This document shows positions 43,119 through 54,772 of a stretch of DNA of 64,000 bases, piece by piece; the stretch's first letter is position 1, and the number at the start of each line of letters is the position of its first letter. The stretch lies in contig NZ_QOHH01000007.1 in NCBI RefSeq assembly GCF_003319105.1, forward strand, positions 124,001 through 188,000, in the 5' to 3' direction. The stretch comes from Blastococcus sp. TF02-09 (GTDB lineage: Bacteria > Actinomycetota > Actinomycetes > Mycobacteriales > Geodermatophilaceae). A model generated the notes under the pieces. The model searched no databases, was not told where the DNA came from, and was given only the letters and a program-made list of their open reading frames with translations. The position numbers and the translations under genes were made by a program.

Positions 43119-43171
43119 GCCCGCAGCCTGCCAGCCGGGCACCCGCCGCCCGATGCGGGAAACTGCAGGAC

Positions 43172-43717
43172 ATGGGCCTGTTCCGCGCGACCGACCCCGC
43201 GGGGCTGGCGGACGCGCCGTTCAGCTACGCCGAGGTGGGCGGCACGGGCGCGGCGGCGTTGCCCACGGGCTACCGCACCGCGACGTACTCGACCGTCGTC
43301 GGCTCCGGCCGGGCGGACTTCGAGCGGGCGGTGGCCGCGGTGTTCGACTGGCGGGCGCAGCGCAGCGTCGGCTTCCACGTGCGCGCCGACGGCCCGGCCG
43401 GCGTGCCCGGCACCGTCGTCGTCCTCACCTTCGGCCTGCCGCGGCTGGGCGTCGAGCTGCCCTGCCGGGTGGTCGAGGCGCGCACCACGGGGAACGAGCG
43501 CGGGTTCAGCTACGGCACGCTCGCCGGGCATCCGGAGAGCGGCGAAGAGCGGTTCACCGTCCGGCTCCTGCCCGGCGGCGACGTCGTCTACGAGATCCGG
43601 GTGTTCTTCCGGCTGGCCTCCCCCGCCGCCCGGCTGGCCGGGCCGTTGAGCCTGGTGCTGCAGCGCCTGGGCACCAGGCGGTACCTCGCCGCGATCGGCC
43701 GGGCCGCCGCGGGCTGA
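43172..43717 (+). CDS. DUF1990 family protein
   Basis: The 181-residue protein has the DUF1990 features FSYAEVGGT, GFHVRADGPAGVPGTVVVL, ERGFSYGTLAGHPESGEERF and a C-terminal helix SPAARLAGPLSLVLQRL. Function unknown. ATG 43172 lies 7 nt after GAAACT, a possible -10 box. It is divergent from trmO with 53 bp between starts. Confidence 0.82.
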   Translation: MGLFRATDPAGLADAPFSYAEVGGTGAAALPTGYRTATYSTVVGSGRADFERAVAAVFDWRAQRSVGFHVRADGPAGVPGTVVVLTFGLPRLGVELPCRVVEARTTGNERGFSYGTLAGHPESGEERFTVRLLPGGDVVYEIRVFFRLASPAARLAGPLSLVLQRLGTRRYLAAIGRAAAG

Positions 43718-43785
43718 CCGCCCGCCGATGAGTCCCCGGCCACCGGCGGGTCGGTACTGCACATCCACGGACGAGGAGCAGACGC

Positions 43786-44940
43786 ATGGGGCTGGCAGCG
43801 GACGTCGAGGCGGTGGTCGCCGCCGCGGTGGCCGAGGGGCAGGTGCCCGGCGCGGCCTGGCGCGTCGACCGCGGCGGCGAGGTGGCCGTCGGCGCGGCGG
43901 GCACGCACACCCCCGGCGGGGACGACGCGGTGCACGCCGACGACGTCTTCCGGCTCTCCTCCGTGACCAAGCCGGTGGTCGCCGTCGCCGCTCTGACCCT
44001 GGTCGACGCCGGCCTGCTCGACCTGGACGGGCCGGTGGAGGCGCACCTGCCCGAGCTGGCCGACCGGGTGGTGCTCACCGATGCCACCGACGCCTCCGCG
44101 GGCACCGTGCCGGCCCGGCGGGCGATCACCGTGCGCGACGTGCTGACCTTCCGGCTGGGGCTGGGGATGGACTTCACCGCCCCGTGGCCGTCGCCCACCA
44201 TGGCCGCGCTCGCCGCCACCGGTCTGCCGGCCGGGCCGCCGCAGCCGCAGGCCGCGCCCCCGCCGGACGAGTGGCTGCGACGGGTGGCCACGGTGCCCCT
44301 GGCCCACCAGCCCGGGGAGCGCTGGCTCTACCACGTCGGCGCCTCGGTGCTCGGCGTCCTGGTCGCCCGGGCCGCCGGCCGGCCCTTGCCGGACGTGCTC
44401 ACCGAGCGGGTGCTGGAGCCCCTGGGCATGTCCGACACCGGGTTCGGCGTCCCCGCCGCCGCGCTGCCCCGGCTCGGCCCGCACTGGACGCCGCCGGACA
44501 CCGAGGGGCGGCACGAGTGCTACGACCCGCCGGACGGGCAGTGGAGCCGGCCGCCCGCGTTCCCCGACGCCGGTGACGGGCTGGTCTCGACCGTCGACGA
44601 CCTCGCAGCCGTCGCCGCCATGCTGTGCCGCGGCGGCCGGGCCCCGGACGGTCGGCCCGTCCTCCGGGAGGCCACGGTCCGGGAGATGCTCACCGAGCAG
44701 GCCGGCCCGGTCGACGACGAGGGCGGTGGCTGGGGGCTGGGGCTGGGCGTGCGCCGGACCGACGAACCCGGCGGCCGCTCGGCAGGCTCCTTCGGCTGGG
44801 ACGGCGGGCTGGGCAGCTCGTGGTGGACCGATCCGCGCACCGGGGTGTCGGCGGTGCTGCTGACCAACCAGATGTGGAGCTCCCCCACCCCGCCGCCGCT
44901 GTTCGACGCGTTCCGGGCGGTCGCCTTCGGCCCGCGCTAG
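43786..44940 (+). CDS. Serine hydrolase, class C beta-lactamase-like
   Basis: The 384-residue protein has the SxxK motif SSVTK, a YHVG in place of the usual YxN region, and PLGMSDTGFGV typical of beta-lactamase/D-alanyl-D-alanine peptidase-like hydrolases. It has no signal peptide, so an intracellular esterase-like role is likelier than antibiotic resistance. GAGGAG precedes the ATG. Confidence 0.8.
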   Translation: MGLAADVEAVVAAAVAEGQVPGAAWRVDRGGEVAVGAAGTHTPGGDDAVHADDVFRLSSVTKPVVAVAALTLVDAGLLDLDGPVEAHLPELADRVVLTDATDASAGTVPARRAITVRDVLTFRLGLGMDFTAPWPSPTMAALAATGLPAGPPQPQAAPPPDEWLRRVATVPLAHQPGERWLYHVGASVLGVLVARAAGRPLPDVLTERVLEPLGMSDTGFGVPAAALPRLGPHWTPPDTEGRHECYDPPDGQWSRPPAFPDAGDGLVSTVDDLAAVAAMLCRGGRAPDGRPVLREATVREMLTEQAGPVDDEGGGWGLGLGVRRTDEPGGRSAGSFGWDGGLGSSWWTDPRTGVSAVLLTNQMWSSPTPPPLFDAFRAVAFGPR

Positions 44941-44950
44941 CTACGGGCTC

Positions 44951-45772
44951 CTAACCCTCGGCGCGGGCGTCCTGCCGCTCGCGCTCGATCAGGTCCTTGC
45001 TGCGCACCAGCCGCAGGGCGGTGACCACCAGCAGGCCGCCGGCCATGTTGAGCAGCGTCGTGTACCAGAACCAGGCGAGCCAGTCGGCGTAGCCGAACGG
45101 CCCGCCGGCGTGGATGCCGGCGAAGACGATCAGCGAGTCCAGGATCGAGTGGAAGAGCACGAGGCCCGCCAGGACGAAGGCGCCCGCGATGGCGGCGACG
45201 ATCCTCCCGGTCTCGGACTCCGCCCCCTGCTGCATGCGGGTCATCAGCGTGATGCAGCTGCCGGCGAGGAAGGCCAGGCACGCCGACTGCAGGTCCAGCG
45301 GCGCGTCGACGAAGGTGGTGGCCGACTCGATCGCCGTCGCACCCAGCTCCGGCAGCGCGTGGACGACGATCCACATCGCCAGCCAGCCGCCGACCAGGTT
45401 GGCCACCAGCGTCCCGGCCCACAGCCTGGCCAGCTGACCGGCCCTCGCACGCCCGGCGACGACGGCGGTGACCGGCACCAGGAAGCCCTCGGTGAACAGC
45501 TCGCTCCGGGCCAGCAGGAGGGCGACGAAGCCGATGCCGAAGGCGAGACCGGCCAGCAGGTGGCTGCCGGTCTCGGCGTAGACGGCGAGCAGGGCGACCA
45601 CGCCCACGCCCACCTCCAGCCCTCCGGCGAGACCGGTGGTGAGCACCTCGCGCCAGGTCCGGTGCAGCCGCTGGGCGCCCTGGGTGACGATCCGGTCGAA
45701 GGCCCGGGCGAGCTCGTCCTCCTCCGGGGCGTCGGTCTCGCCGAGCCGGCTGCGTACCTCGTCGGTGGCCAC
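44951..45772 (-). CDS. Formate/nitrite transporter family protein
   Basis: The 273-residue protein has six membrane helices and the FNT fold (GLAGGLEVGVGVVALLAVY, LARSELFTEGFLVPVTAVV, LVANLVGGWLAMWIV, GLVLFHSILDSLIVFAGI). FNT channels carry formate, nitrite or hydrosulfide with protons. The SELFTE segment matches the family L1/Omega loop region. GTG 45772 is chosen; the open frame upstream is non-conserved. Confidence 0.82.
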   Translation of the reverse strand: MATDEVRSRLGETDAPEEDELARAFDRIVTQGAQRLHRTWREVLTTGLAGGLEVGVGVVALLAVYAETGSHLLAGLAFGIGFVALLLARSELFTEGFLVPVTAVVAGRARAGQLARLWAGTLVANLVGGWLAMWIVVHALPELGATAIESATTFVDAPLDLQSACLAFLAGSCITLMTRMQQGAESETGRIVAAIAGAFVLAGLVLFHSILDSLIVFAGIHAGGPFGYADWLAWFWYTTLLNMAGGLLVVTALRLVRSKDLIERERQDARAEG

Positions 45773-45900
45773 GGGTCCCACTTCCCGCCGCGCTCTCGGG
45801 CGGCCGCGGCGCAGAGGCGCTACCCCCGGCCGGCCCGGGCACACGTCGGCGCGCCCGGTCGGGTCGCCCCGCGGCGCCGCGACCAGCAGGATCGGGAGCC

Positions 45901-46704
45901 GTGGACCGCGACCTGCTCGAGTACGCCGTGGAGCTGGTCGAGGAGGCCGGCGGGCTGGCCGCCCGGTGGTTCACCGTGGCAAGCCCGCGGTCCGGCGCCG
46001 GCGGGGCGAGCCCGGTCGAGGTGGAGGTCGAGCGGCTGCTGCGGACCCGCATCGCCGCCCGGTACCCCGACGACGCCGTGCTCGGCAAGGAGTCGGACAT
46101 CTCTCCCGGCACCGACCGCCGCCGGTGGGTGCTCGACCCGATCAACGGCACCAGCCTCTTCGCCCAGCGGGTGCCCACGTTCAACGTGCTGCTGGCGGTC
46201 GAGGACGCCGAGGGCCCGCTCGCGGCGGTGGCCGGCTACCCGATGAGCGACGAGCTGCTCTACGCCGGGCGGGGGCTGGGCTGCTGGCACTCGCTGGCGG
46301 GGCGGCCGGTCCGCCAGGTGCGGGTCAACGACCACGAACGGCTGCGCGGTGCCCTGGTCGAGATGCTCAACCCGCTGGCGTGGTCGGAGGAGCTGCTGCT
46401 CACCCTGCACCGCGAGCTCTACCTGCAGCCGTGGACCAAGGGCGACGTCGACCTGGCCACCGGGCTGGCCGACGCGCTGGTGATCGCCGGTGCGCCCATC
46501 GGCTACGAGGACCTCGCCGTCCTCCCGCTGCTGGTGGGCGAGGCCGGCGGGCGGGTCACCGACCTGTCGGGGCGCGACGTCCTCCGCGGCGACGGGTCGG
46601 TGCTGGCGAGCAACGGCCGGCTGCACGACGCCCTGCTGGAGCTCGTCGCCGGACTGCCGCACGGGCGGGACTTCGCCGCCCTCCGCGAGCGCGCCGACCG
46701 CTGA
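45901..46704 (+). CDS. Inositol monophosphatase-like protein with an altered metal site
   Basis: The 267-residue protein has the IMPase layout, including LGKES, WVLDPINGT, GDVDLATGLADA and a C-terminal GAPIGYEDLAVLPLLVGEAGG. In the key DPxDGT motif the second Asp is Asn82 (DPINGT), and the SPVT-x-D segment reads SPVEVEV. Both changes touch metal binding, so classical phosphatase activity may be lost or changed. GTG 45901 lies 8 nt after CAGGAT. Confidence 0.8.
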   Translation: MDRDLLEYAVELVEEAGGLAARWFTVASPRSGAGGASPVEVEVERLLRTRIAARYPDDAVLGKESDISPGTDRRRWVLDPINGTSLFAQRVPTFNVLLAVEDAEGPLAAVAGYPMSDELLYAGRGLGCWHSLAGRPVRQVRVNDHERLRGALVEMLNPLAWSEELLLTLHRELYLQPWTKGDVDLATGLADALVIAGAPIGYEDLAVLPLLVGEAGGRVTDLSGRDVLRGDGSVLASNGRLHDALLELVAGLPHGRDFAALRERADR

Positions 46705-46787
46705 CCCGCGGACCGCCACGTGCCGTTTGTGCGGGAAGGCGCTCCGGGTAGCGCGCACTGGTCCACGCCCGCTCAGTCAGGAGCCCC

Positions 46788-48905
46788 ATGCCCCCCGCAC
46801 GCAAGCCAGACCAGTCCGCACCGAAGACGGTGAGCCCGACCGGCGTCGGTCACGACGGCCCGGAGGAGGGCCGCGATCCCCGCGCCCAGGCCGGCGACCG
46901 GCTGACCACGCCGAACGGCGTGCGCCTGCCCGACACCGACCACTCGCTCAAGGCTGGTCCGCGCGGTCCGGTCCTCCTCGAGGACTTCCACCTGCGCGAG
47001 AAGATCATGCACTTCGACCACGAGCGCATCCCGGAGCGCGTGGTCCACGCCCGCGGCGCGGGCGCGCACGGCGTCTTCACCGCCAACGGCGCGGCGGCGT
47101 CGGTGACGCGGGCCGCCGTCCTGGCGGAGGAGGGGCTGGAGACGCCGGTGTTCGTCCGGTTCTCCACGGTGCTGGGTTCGCGCGGCTCGGCCGACACGGT
47201 GCGCGACACCCGCGGCTTCGCGACGAAGTTCTACACGAAGGAAGGGACCTGGGACCTGGTCGGCAACAACATGCCGGTCTTCTTCATCCAGGACGCGATC
47301 AAGTTCCCCGACATCATCCACGCGGGCAAGCCGCACCCGGACCGGGAGATCCCGCAGGCGCAGTCGGCGCACGACACCTTCTGGGACTTCGTCACCCTCC
47401 ACACCGAGGCGACCCACCACACGATCTGGAACATGAGCGACCGCGGCATCCCGCGCAGCTACCGGACGATGGAGGGCTTCGGCGTCCACACCTTCCGGCT
47501 GGTGAACGGCGAGCGGGGCACGACCCTGGTCAAGTTCCACTGGAAGCCGCGGCTCGGCGTGCACTCCCTCACCTGGGAGGAGGCGCAGATCGCCGCGGGC
47601 GTCGACCCCGACTTCCACCGCCGCGACCTCTACGACGCCATCGAGAACGGCGCCTTCCCCGAGTGGGACCTCGGCATCCAGGTCTTCCCCGACACCCCGG
47701 ACGAGACCTTCGAGGGGATCGACCTGCTCGACCCGACCAAGATCGTGCCGGAGGAGCTGGCACCGGTGCAGATCATCGGCACCCTGGTCCTGAACGCCAA
47801 TCCGACGAACTTCTTCGCCGAGACCGAGCAGGTCGCCTTCCACACCGGCCACCTCGTCCCGGGCATCGAGGGCACCAACGACCCGCTGCTGCAGGGCCGC
47901 AACTTCTCCTACCTCGACACCCAGCTGACCCGGCTGGGCGGACCCAACTTCACGCAGATCCCGATCAACCGGCCGCACGCCCCGGTGAACGACAACACCA
48001 GGGACGGCTTCCACCAGCACGCGGTGCACACCGGGCAGGCGCCGTACACGCCCAACAGCATCGACGACGGCGTGCCCTTCCCGTCCGACTGGTCCGAGGG
48101 CGGCTACGTGCAGGTGCCCCGGCACGTCGAGGGCGAGGTGGGCCGGACCGCGCCCGCGTCGTTCGACGACCACTTCTCGCAGCCGGCGCTGTTCTACCAG
48201 AGCCTGACCAGCGTCGAGCAGCAGCACGTGATCGACGCGTACACCTTCGAGCTCGGCAAGTGCTACGAGCAGGCGATCAAGGAGCGCGCGCTGACGGTGC
48301 TGGCCCGCATCGACGCGACGCTCTGCGCGCAGGTCGCCGCCGGTCTGGGCCTGCCGGTGCCGAAGAAGATCAAGGCGGAGAAGACGCGGTCGCAGTCCCC
48401 CGCCCTGCGCCAGATCACGCCGACCCCCTTCCCGATCGAGGGCCGGATCGTCGGCGTGGTGGCCGGCCCCGGCGCCGACCTGGACGGCATCGCCACGCTG
48501 CGGAAGGCCCTGGAGGCCGAGGGCGCGCTGCTGCGGGTCATCGCCCCGCACGGCGGTCAGCTGGTCAAGGGCAAGACCGTCGAGATCGTGGAGCGCACCT
48601 TCGCGACCGGCCGGTCGATCGAGTTCGACGCCCTCGTCGTCGCCCACGGCGCCCCGAAGGACGGCGACTTCCGCGCGCTGGTGATGCTGCAGGAGGCCTT
48701 CCGCCACCTGAAGGCGGTCGGCGCCTGGGGTGACGGCGTCGAGGTGCTGAAGGCGGCCGGCATCGACCCGGAGGCGCCCGGCGTCCTCACCGGGAAGAAG
48801 GCCAACGCCAAGCTGGCGGCTGCCACGGTGGCGGCGCTCGGCATGCACCGGGCCTGGGACCGCACCCCGCTGGTGCGCTCTTCGATGGTGCCGCCCACCG
48901 TCTGA
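46788..48905 (+). CDS. katE: Large-subunit catalase (HPII type)
   Basis: The 705-residue protein has the catalase core, with distal His87 in [38 protein letters not shown] and the proximal region [14 protein letters not shown]. Its C-terminal extension (about 560-705, [19 protein letters not shown]) is the flavodoxin-like domain of large clade-II catalases. It breaks down hydrogen peroxide. CAGGAG precedes ATG 46788. Confidence 0.93.
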   Translation: MPPARKPDQSAPKTVSPTGVGHDGPEEGRDPRAQAGDRLTTPNGVRLPDTDHSLKAGPRGPVLLEDFHLREKIMHFDHERIPERVVHARGAGAHGVFTANGAAASVTRAAVLAEEGLETPVFVRFSTVLGSRGSADTVRDTRGFATKFYTKEGTWDLVGNNMPVFFIQDAIKFPDIIHAGKPHPDREIPQAQSAHDTFWDFVTLHTEATHHTIWNMSDRGIPRSYRTMEGFGVHTFRLVNGERGTTLVKFHWKPRLGVHSLTWEEAQIAAGVDPDFHRRDLYDAIENGAFPEWDLGIQVFPDTPDETFEGIDLLDPTKIVPEELAPVQIIGTLVLNANPTNFFAETEQVAFHTGHLVPGIEGTNDPLLQGRNFSYLDTQLTRLGGPNFTQIPINRPHAPVNDNTRDGFHQHAVHTGQAPYTPNSIDDGVPFPSDWSEGGYVQVPRHVEGEVGRTAPASFDDHFSQPALFYQSLTSVEQQHVIDAYTFELGKCYEQAIKERALTVLARIDATLCAQVAAGLGLPVPKKIKAEKTRSQSPALRQITPTPFPIEGRIVGVVAGPGADLDGIATLRKALEAEGALLRVIAPHGGQLVKGKTVEIVERTFATGRSIEFDALVVAHGAPKDGDFRALVMLQEAFRHLKAVGAWGDGVEVLKAAGIDPEAPGVLTGKKANAKLAAATVAALGMHRAWDRTPLVRSSMVPPTV

Positions 48906-48913
48906 CCCGGTAG

Positions 48914-48959
48914 GCCGACGAGGGGCGGGGCGGTAGCTGCCGTCCCGCCCCTCATCGGC
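48914..48959. terminator. Bidirectional terminator between katE and gabD2
   Basis: GCCGA-GAGGGGCGGG (48914-48929) pairs with the right arm up to 48959, with one C-A mismatch and a 6-nt inner loop. It lies between converging genes, 9 bp from each stop. Confidence 0.75.
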
Positions 48960-48968
48960 TCCGCCGCA

Positions 48969-50555
48969 TCACTTGAGGAAGGGCGCCCGCTTCAGCAGCT
49001 TGAGCCCGGCGGTCATCACCGAGGCGTACTTCTCCAGCGGCTGGCCCGGGACCGGGCCCATGGACATCCCGCGCTGGACCGCGACGGTCTGCGCCTCGGT
49101 GTACTTGAGGATGCCCTCGCGCCCGTGCCGCCGGCCGACGCCGGAGTCCTTCATCCCGCCCATCGGTGCGTCGTGCGAGGCCCACGCCGCGGCATACCCC
49201 TCGTTGACGTTGACCGTGCCGGCCTGGATGCGGGTGGCCAGCTGCGCGCCGCGCTTCGGCGTGGTCCAGATGCTGGCGTTGAGCCCGTAGTCGGTGTCAT
49301 TGGCGCGACGCACCGCCTCCTCGGCGTCGGCCACCCGGGCGACCGCCACGACCGGCCCGAAGGTCTCGTCGCGGGCCAGCGCCATCTCGTCGGTCACGCC
49401 CTCGAGCACGGTCGGCTCGTAGAACAGCGGGCCCAGGTCGGGGCGCGGCTTCCCGCCCGCGAGCACCCGGGCCCCCTTGGCGACGGCGTCGTCGACGTGC
49501 CGGGTGACGACGTCGAGCTGGTCGGCGCTGACCAGCGAGCTCATGTCGGCGTCCCAGCCCAGCCCGGCGCCGAGCTTCATCGCCCTGACCCGCTCGGCGA
49601 AGGCCGGGACGAAGCGGTCGTAGATCGCGTCCTCGACGTACATCCGCTCGACGCTGATGCACAGCTGCCCGGAGTTGGAGAAGCAGGCCCGGATCGCCCC
49701 GTCGACCGCCTTGTCGAGGTCGGCGTCGGCCAGCACGATCATCGGGTTCTTGCCGCCCAGCTCGGCGGAGAAGCCGATCAGCCGCCGCGCGCACTGCTCG
49801 GCCACGATCCGGCCGGTCGCGGTGGACCCGGTGAACATCAGGTACTCGACGCCCTCGATCAGCGGCGCGCCGAGCACCCGGCCCGCGCCGGTGACGACCT
49901 GGAACAGGTCCCGGGGCAGGCCGGCCTCGAACAGGAGCTCGACGGCGATGAGCGCGGTGAACGGCGTCTGCGCGTCGGGCTTGAGCACGATGCCGTTGCC
50001 GGCGAGCAGGGCGGGGATGGCGTCGGACACCGCGAGGGTCAGCGGGTAGTTCCACGGGCTGATGACGCCGATCAGGCCCTTGGGGTGGTGGTGCTCCACG
50101 GTGCGGGTCAGCAGCGGGAGCGCCCCCTGCCGGCGCGTGGGCCGCAGGTGCGACGCCGCGGTGTTGGCGTAGTACCGCGCGGTCGCGGCGACGTCGGCCA
50201 GCTCCTCGAAGGCGCTGACCCGGTTCTTGCCGGTCTCGACCTGGGTGATGTCGAGGATCTGCTCCTGCCGCTCGAGGACCAGGTCGTGGTACCGGTCCAG
50301 CACCGCCCGCCGCTCGGACAGGGGGCGGGCCGCCCACTCGACCTGCGCGGCGCGCGCCCGGCGCTGGGCCTCGGCGACGTCCTCGGCGGTGCAGGTGGGC
50401 ACCTCGCCGACGAGCGCCCCGTCGAACGGGGCGCGCGACGCCTGCCGCGGGCGGCCGGGCGCGGCGGTGACCAGCGCGGCCAGGCGGGCCACGAGGGCGG
50501 GGTCGAGGGGGCCGGGTGCGGCGGTGCCCGTCGGGGCGAGCTCGGCGGTCGTCAT
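48969..50555 (-). CDS. gabD2: Succinate-semialdehyde dehydrogenase (NADP)
   Basis: The 528-residue aldehyde dehydrogenase has VISPWNYPL, FTGSTATGR, ELGGKNPMIV, catalytic FSNSGQLCIS, DETFGPVV and AAWASHDAPMGGMKDSGVGR. It resembles actinobacterial GabD2, which oxidises succinic semialdehyde to succinate. It lies 27 nt downstream of the flavin reductase gene on the same strand, so it may be in an operon with it. Confidence 0.88.
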   Translation of the reverse strand: MTTAELAPTGTAAPGPLDPALVARLAALVTAAPGRPRQASRAPFDGALVGEVPTCTAEDVAEAQRRARAAQVEWAARPLSERRAVLDRYHDLVLERQEQILDITQVETGKNRVSAFEELADVAATARYYANTAASHLRPTRRQGALPLLTRTVEHHHPKGLIGVISPWNYPLTLAVSDAIPALLAGNGIVLKPDAQTPFTALIAVELLFEAGLPRDLFQVVTGAGRVLGAPLIEGVEYLMFTGSTATGRIVAEQCARRLIGFSAELGGKNPMIVLADADLDKAVDGAIRACFSNSGQLCISVERMYVEDAIYDRFVPAFAERVRAMKLGAGLGWDADMSSLVSADQLDVVTRHVDDAVAKGARVLAGGKPRPDLGPLFYEPTVLEGVTDEMALARDETFGPVVAVARVADAEEAVRRANDTDYGLNASIWTTPKRGAQLATRIQAGTVNVNEGYAAAWASHDAPMGGMKDSGVGRRHGREGILKYTEAQTVAVQRGMSMGPVPGQPLEKYASVMTAGLKLLKRAPFLK

Positions 50556-50582
50556 GCGACCTTCCTACTCCTGACCCGCAGA

Positions 50583-51290
50583 TCAGGCAGGCGAGCCGCT
50601 GGGACCGAACCGTTCCACCCGGATGGACGACGCCGGCACGCCCGCGGTCTCGAGCAGCTGGGTGGCCGCCTCGGCGAAGGACGCCGACCCGCAGACGTAG
50701 GCTGTCTGCCCCGGTTCCCACAGCGGCACCAGCTCGTGGGCGGCCAGCCGTCCGGCCGGGCGGATGCCGTGCTGCTCGCGGGTGAGCGCGATCAGCGCCC
50801 CGGCGTCGGCGAGCTCGTCGGCGTAGGGCAGCCCGGCGAGGGTGCGCGAGGAGACGGCGATCCGCAGCAGGTCCTCCTGCCCGGTCGCGCGGGCGTGCCG
50901 CAGCATCGACACGAAGGGGACGACGCCCGATCCGCCGGCCACCAGCAGCGCCGGGGTCCCGCCGTCCCACACGAACCAGCCGCCGATCGGCCCGCGCACC
51001 TCCAGCTCGTCACCGGGCTCGACGACGTCGGCGAGGTAGGTGGACACCTCGCCGTCGTCCAGCCGCTCCACGAACAGCTCGACCAGCGGGTCGCCGGGCG
51101 CGGAGGCCACCGAGTACGAGCGCTGCGCGGTGTAGCCGTCCTCGGCGGTCAGCCGGACGACGTAGTGCTGCCCCGGCAGGTGGTCGATCCGGTCGTGCAC
51201 GTCCAGCCGCAGCTGCACCGAGCGCTGGATCGGGCGCCGCACCCCCGACACCGTCGCCGTCGTCCAGCCACCCGCGGGGGCCTTAGTCAC
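50583..51290 (-). CDS. FAD-binding oxidoreductase (ferredoxin-reductase fold)
   Basis: The 235-residue protein has the flavin motif QRSYSVASAP, LVAGGSGVVPFVSML and a C-terminal VCGSASFAEAATQLLETAGV, typical of ferredoxin-NADP reductase-like modules. It lacks a ferredoxin domain. GTG 51290 overlaps the sulfite-oxidase-like stop by 8 nt, so it is the likely electron partner of that enzyme. Confidence 0.85.
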   Translation of the reverse strand: MTKAPAGGWTTATVSGVRRPIQRSVQLRLDVHDRIDHLPGQHYVVRLTAEDGYTAQRSYSVASAPGDPLVELFVERLDDGEVSTYLADVVEPGDELEVRGPIGGWFVWDGGTPALLVAGGSGVVPFVSMLRHARATGQEDLLRIAVSSRTLAGLPYADELADAGALIALTREQHGIRPAGRLAAHELVPLWEPGQTAYVCGSASFAEAATQLLETAGVPASSIRVERFGPSGSPA

Positions 51291-51891
51291 CTTGGTACCG
51301 CTGCTGGCGCCAGGGGTCCCCGAGGTCGTGGTAGCCGTTCTGCTCCCAGAAGCCGGGCTGGTCGCGCTGCAGGAGGGTGAGCCGGGTGACCCACTTGGCG
51401 CTCTTCCAGAAGTAGAGGTGCGGCACGAGCAGCCGGACCGGCCCGCCGTGCTCGATCGGCAGCGGCTTGCCGTCGTACTCCCACACGACCCAGGCCTGGC
51501 CGCCGGTGACGTGCTCCAGCGGCAGGTTGGTGGTGTAGCCGGTCTTCGAGGTCGCCATGACGAAGCGCGCGTCGGCCGTCGGCCGGGCCGCCGCCAGCAG
51601 GGAGTCGACGGAGACGCCGGCGAACCAGGTGCCGAACTTCGACCAGGTGGTGACGCAGTGGATGTCGCCGCGGTACTCCGACCGGGGCAGGGCGTGCGCC
51701 TGGTCCCAGTCCCACGTGGTCGGGGACTCCACCTCGCCGTCGACGGTGATCGACCACGTCTCCGGTGCGATGCGCGGCGTCGGCTCGGCGGTGAGCACGG
51801 GCCAGTCGGTGCCGACGTCGTACTGGCCGGGCGGGAGGCGGGGGTCGCGGTCGCGGCGGCGGCCCAGGAAGCCGCGGGTGGGTCCAGGCAT
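51283..51891 (-). CDS. Cytoplasmic sulfite oxidase-like molybdoenzyme
   Basis: The 202-residue protein has the sulfite oxidase molybdopterin fold, with the Mo-ligand Cys in DIHCVTTWSKFGTWFAGV, and PHLYFWKSAKWVTRL. No signal or Tat motif is visible, unlike MsrP/YedY. The gene is coupled to a flavin reductase. Its substrate is unknown. ATG 51891 lies 7 nt after AAGAGT (51904-51899). Confidence 0.82.
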   Translation of the reverse strand: MPGPTRGFLGRRRDRDPRLPPGQYDVGTDWPVLTAEPTPRIAPETWSITVDGEVESPTTWDWDQAHALPRSEYRGDIHCVTTWSKFGTWFAGVSVDSLLAAARPTADARFVMATSKTGYTTNLPLEHVTGGQAWVVWEYDGKPLPIEHGGPVRLLVPHLYFWKSAKWVTRLTLLQRDQPGFWEQNGYHDLGDPWRQQRYQGD

Positions 51892-52081
51892 GGGGCCCAC
51901 TCTTCCGCATCCGGCGGGTGGGAACCCCACGTCCGCGGCCGCCGTTGCTGGATGTGGACTCCCCGCCACGGCGCGGTGAACGCGGGCCGACCTGTCAGTG
52001 AACGGGGCGGGGCCCGGTAAGGCACCCCTTACGAGAGCTGTGTCACCGCGCGTTGACGTGGTGGGCGGCCCGGGAAGGTCC

Positions 52082-52087
52082 TAGTTT
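52082..52087 (+). promoter_or_regulatory. Probable -10 box for leaderless sdhC mRNA
   Basis: TAGTTT is followed by 7 nt and GTG 52095. A TTGACG at 52053 is too far upstream (23 nt) to be its -35 box. Confidence 0.55.
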
Positions 52088-52094
52088 GGGCGCC

Positions 52095-52796
52095 GTGGTG
52101 ACGGTGACGGACTCGACGCAGCGCAGGGCCCCCAAGGCGGCGAAGACCACCTCGGTCTTCAAGAAGGCCGTCATGGCGATCAGCGGCATCATCCTGGTGC
52201 TGTACCTGATCGCCCACATGATCGGGAACCTCAAGGCCTTCGCCGGCGAAGAGGACTTCAACCACTACTCGGAGTGGCTCCGCACCATCGGCAACCCGGC
52301 GCTGCCGGGCGCGACGGCGCTGTGGCTGATCCGGATCGTCCTGCTGGTCGCCGTGTTCGCCCACATGTGGGCCGCGATCTCGCTGTGGCGCCAGGCCAAG
52401 CGGGCCCGCCCCCAGGGGTACGTCACCAAGAAGGCCGTCGCCCAGAGCTACGCCTCGCGGACCATGCGCTGGGGCGGCGTCATCATCGCCGCCTTCGTCA
52501 TCTGGCACCTGCTCGACCTCACGTGGGGCACGGTCAACAGCGCGGGCGACTCCGGGCCCTACGACAAGCTGGTCGCCAGCTTCTCCAACCCCGTCTCCAC
52601 CGCCTTCTACGCGATCGCGGTGATCCTCGTGGGCATGCACCTCCGCCACGGCATCTGGAGCGCCACCCAGACCCTCGGTCAGAGCAACCGCCGCCGGGAG
52701 GTGACCGTGAACTACACCGCCACCGCCATCGCCACGGTCCTCACCCTGGGCTTCCTGCTCGTGCCCTTCTCCGTCCTCTTCGGTCTGATCGACTAA
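52095..52796 (+). CDS. sdhC: Succinate dehydrogenase cytochrome b subunit
   Basis: The 233-residue protein has five membrane helices with heme histidines in [32 protein letters not shown] and [10 protein letters not shown]. It matches the single-anchor, di-heme SdhC/FrdC class found with flavoprotein and iron-sulfur subunits in actinobacteria. It binds quinone. Three in-frame GTGs (52095, 52098, 52104) could start it; the first fits the -10 box. Confidence 0.88.
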   Translation: MVTVTDSTQRRAPKAAKTTSVFKKAVMAISGIILVLYLIAHMIGNLKAFAGEEDFNHYSEWLRTIGNPALPGATALWLIRIVLLVAVFAHMWAAISLWRQAKRARPQGYVTKKAVAQSYASRTMRWGGVIIAAFVIWHLLDLTWGTVNSAGDSGPYDKLVASFSNPVSTAFYAIAVILVGMHLRHGIWSATQTLGQSNRRREVTVNYTATAIATVLTLGFLLVPFSVLFGLID

Positions 52797-52825
52797 TGAC
52801 TCTTCTGCCTAGGAGACCCGCAGGC

Positions 52826-54768
<1,943 letters not shown>

Positions 54769-54772
<4 letters not shown>

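Noticed and set aside
52053-52087. TTGACG (52053) with TAGTTT (52082) as a classical promoter
   Set aside because: The spacer is 23 nt, too long for a standard sigma-70-type promoter; only the -10 box is reported.
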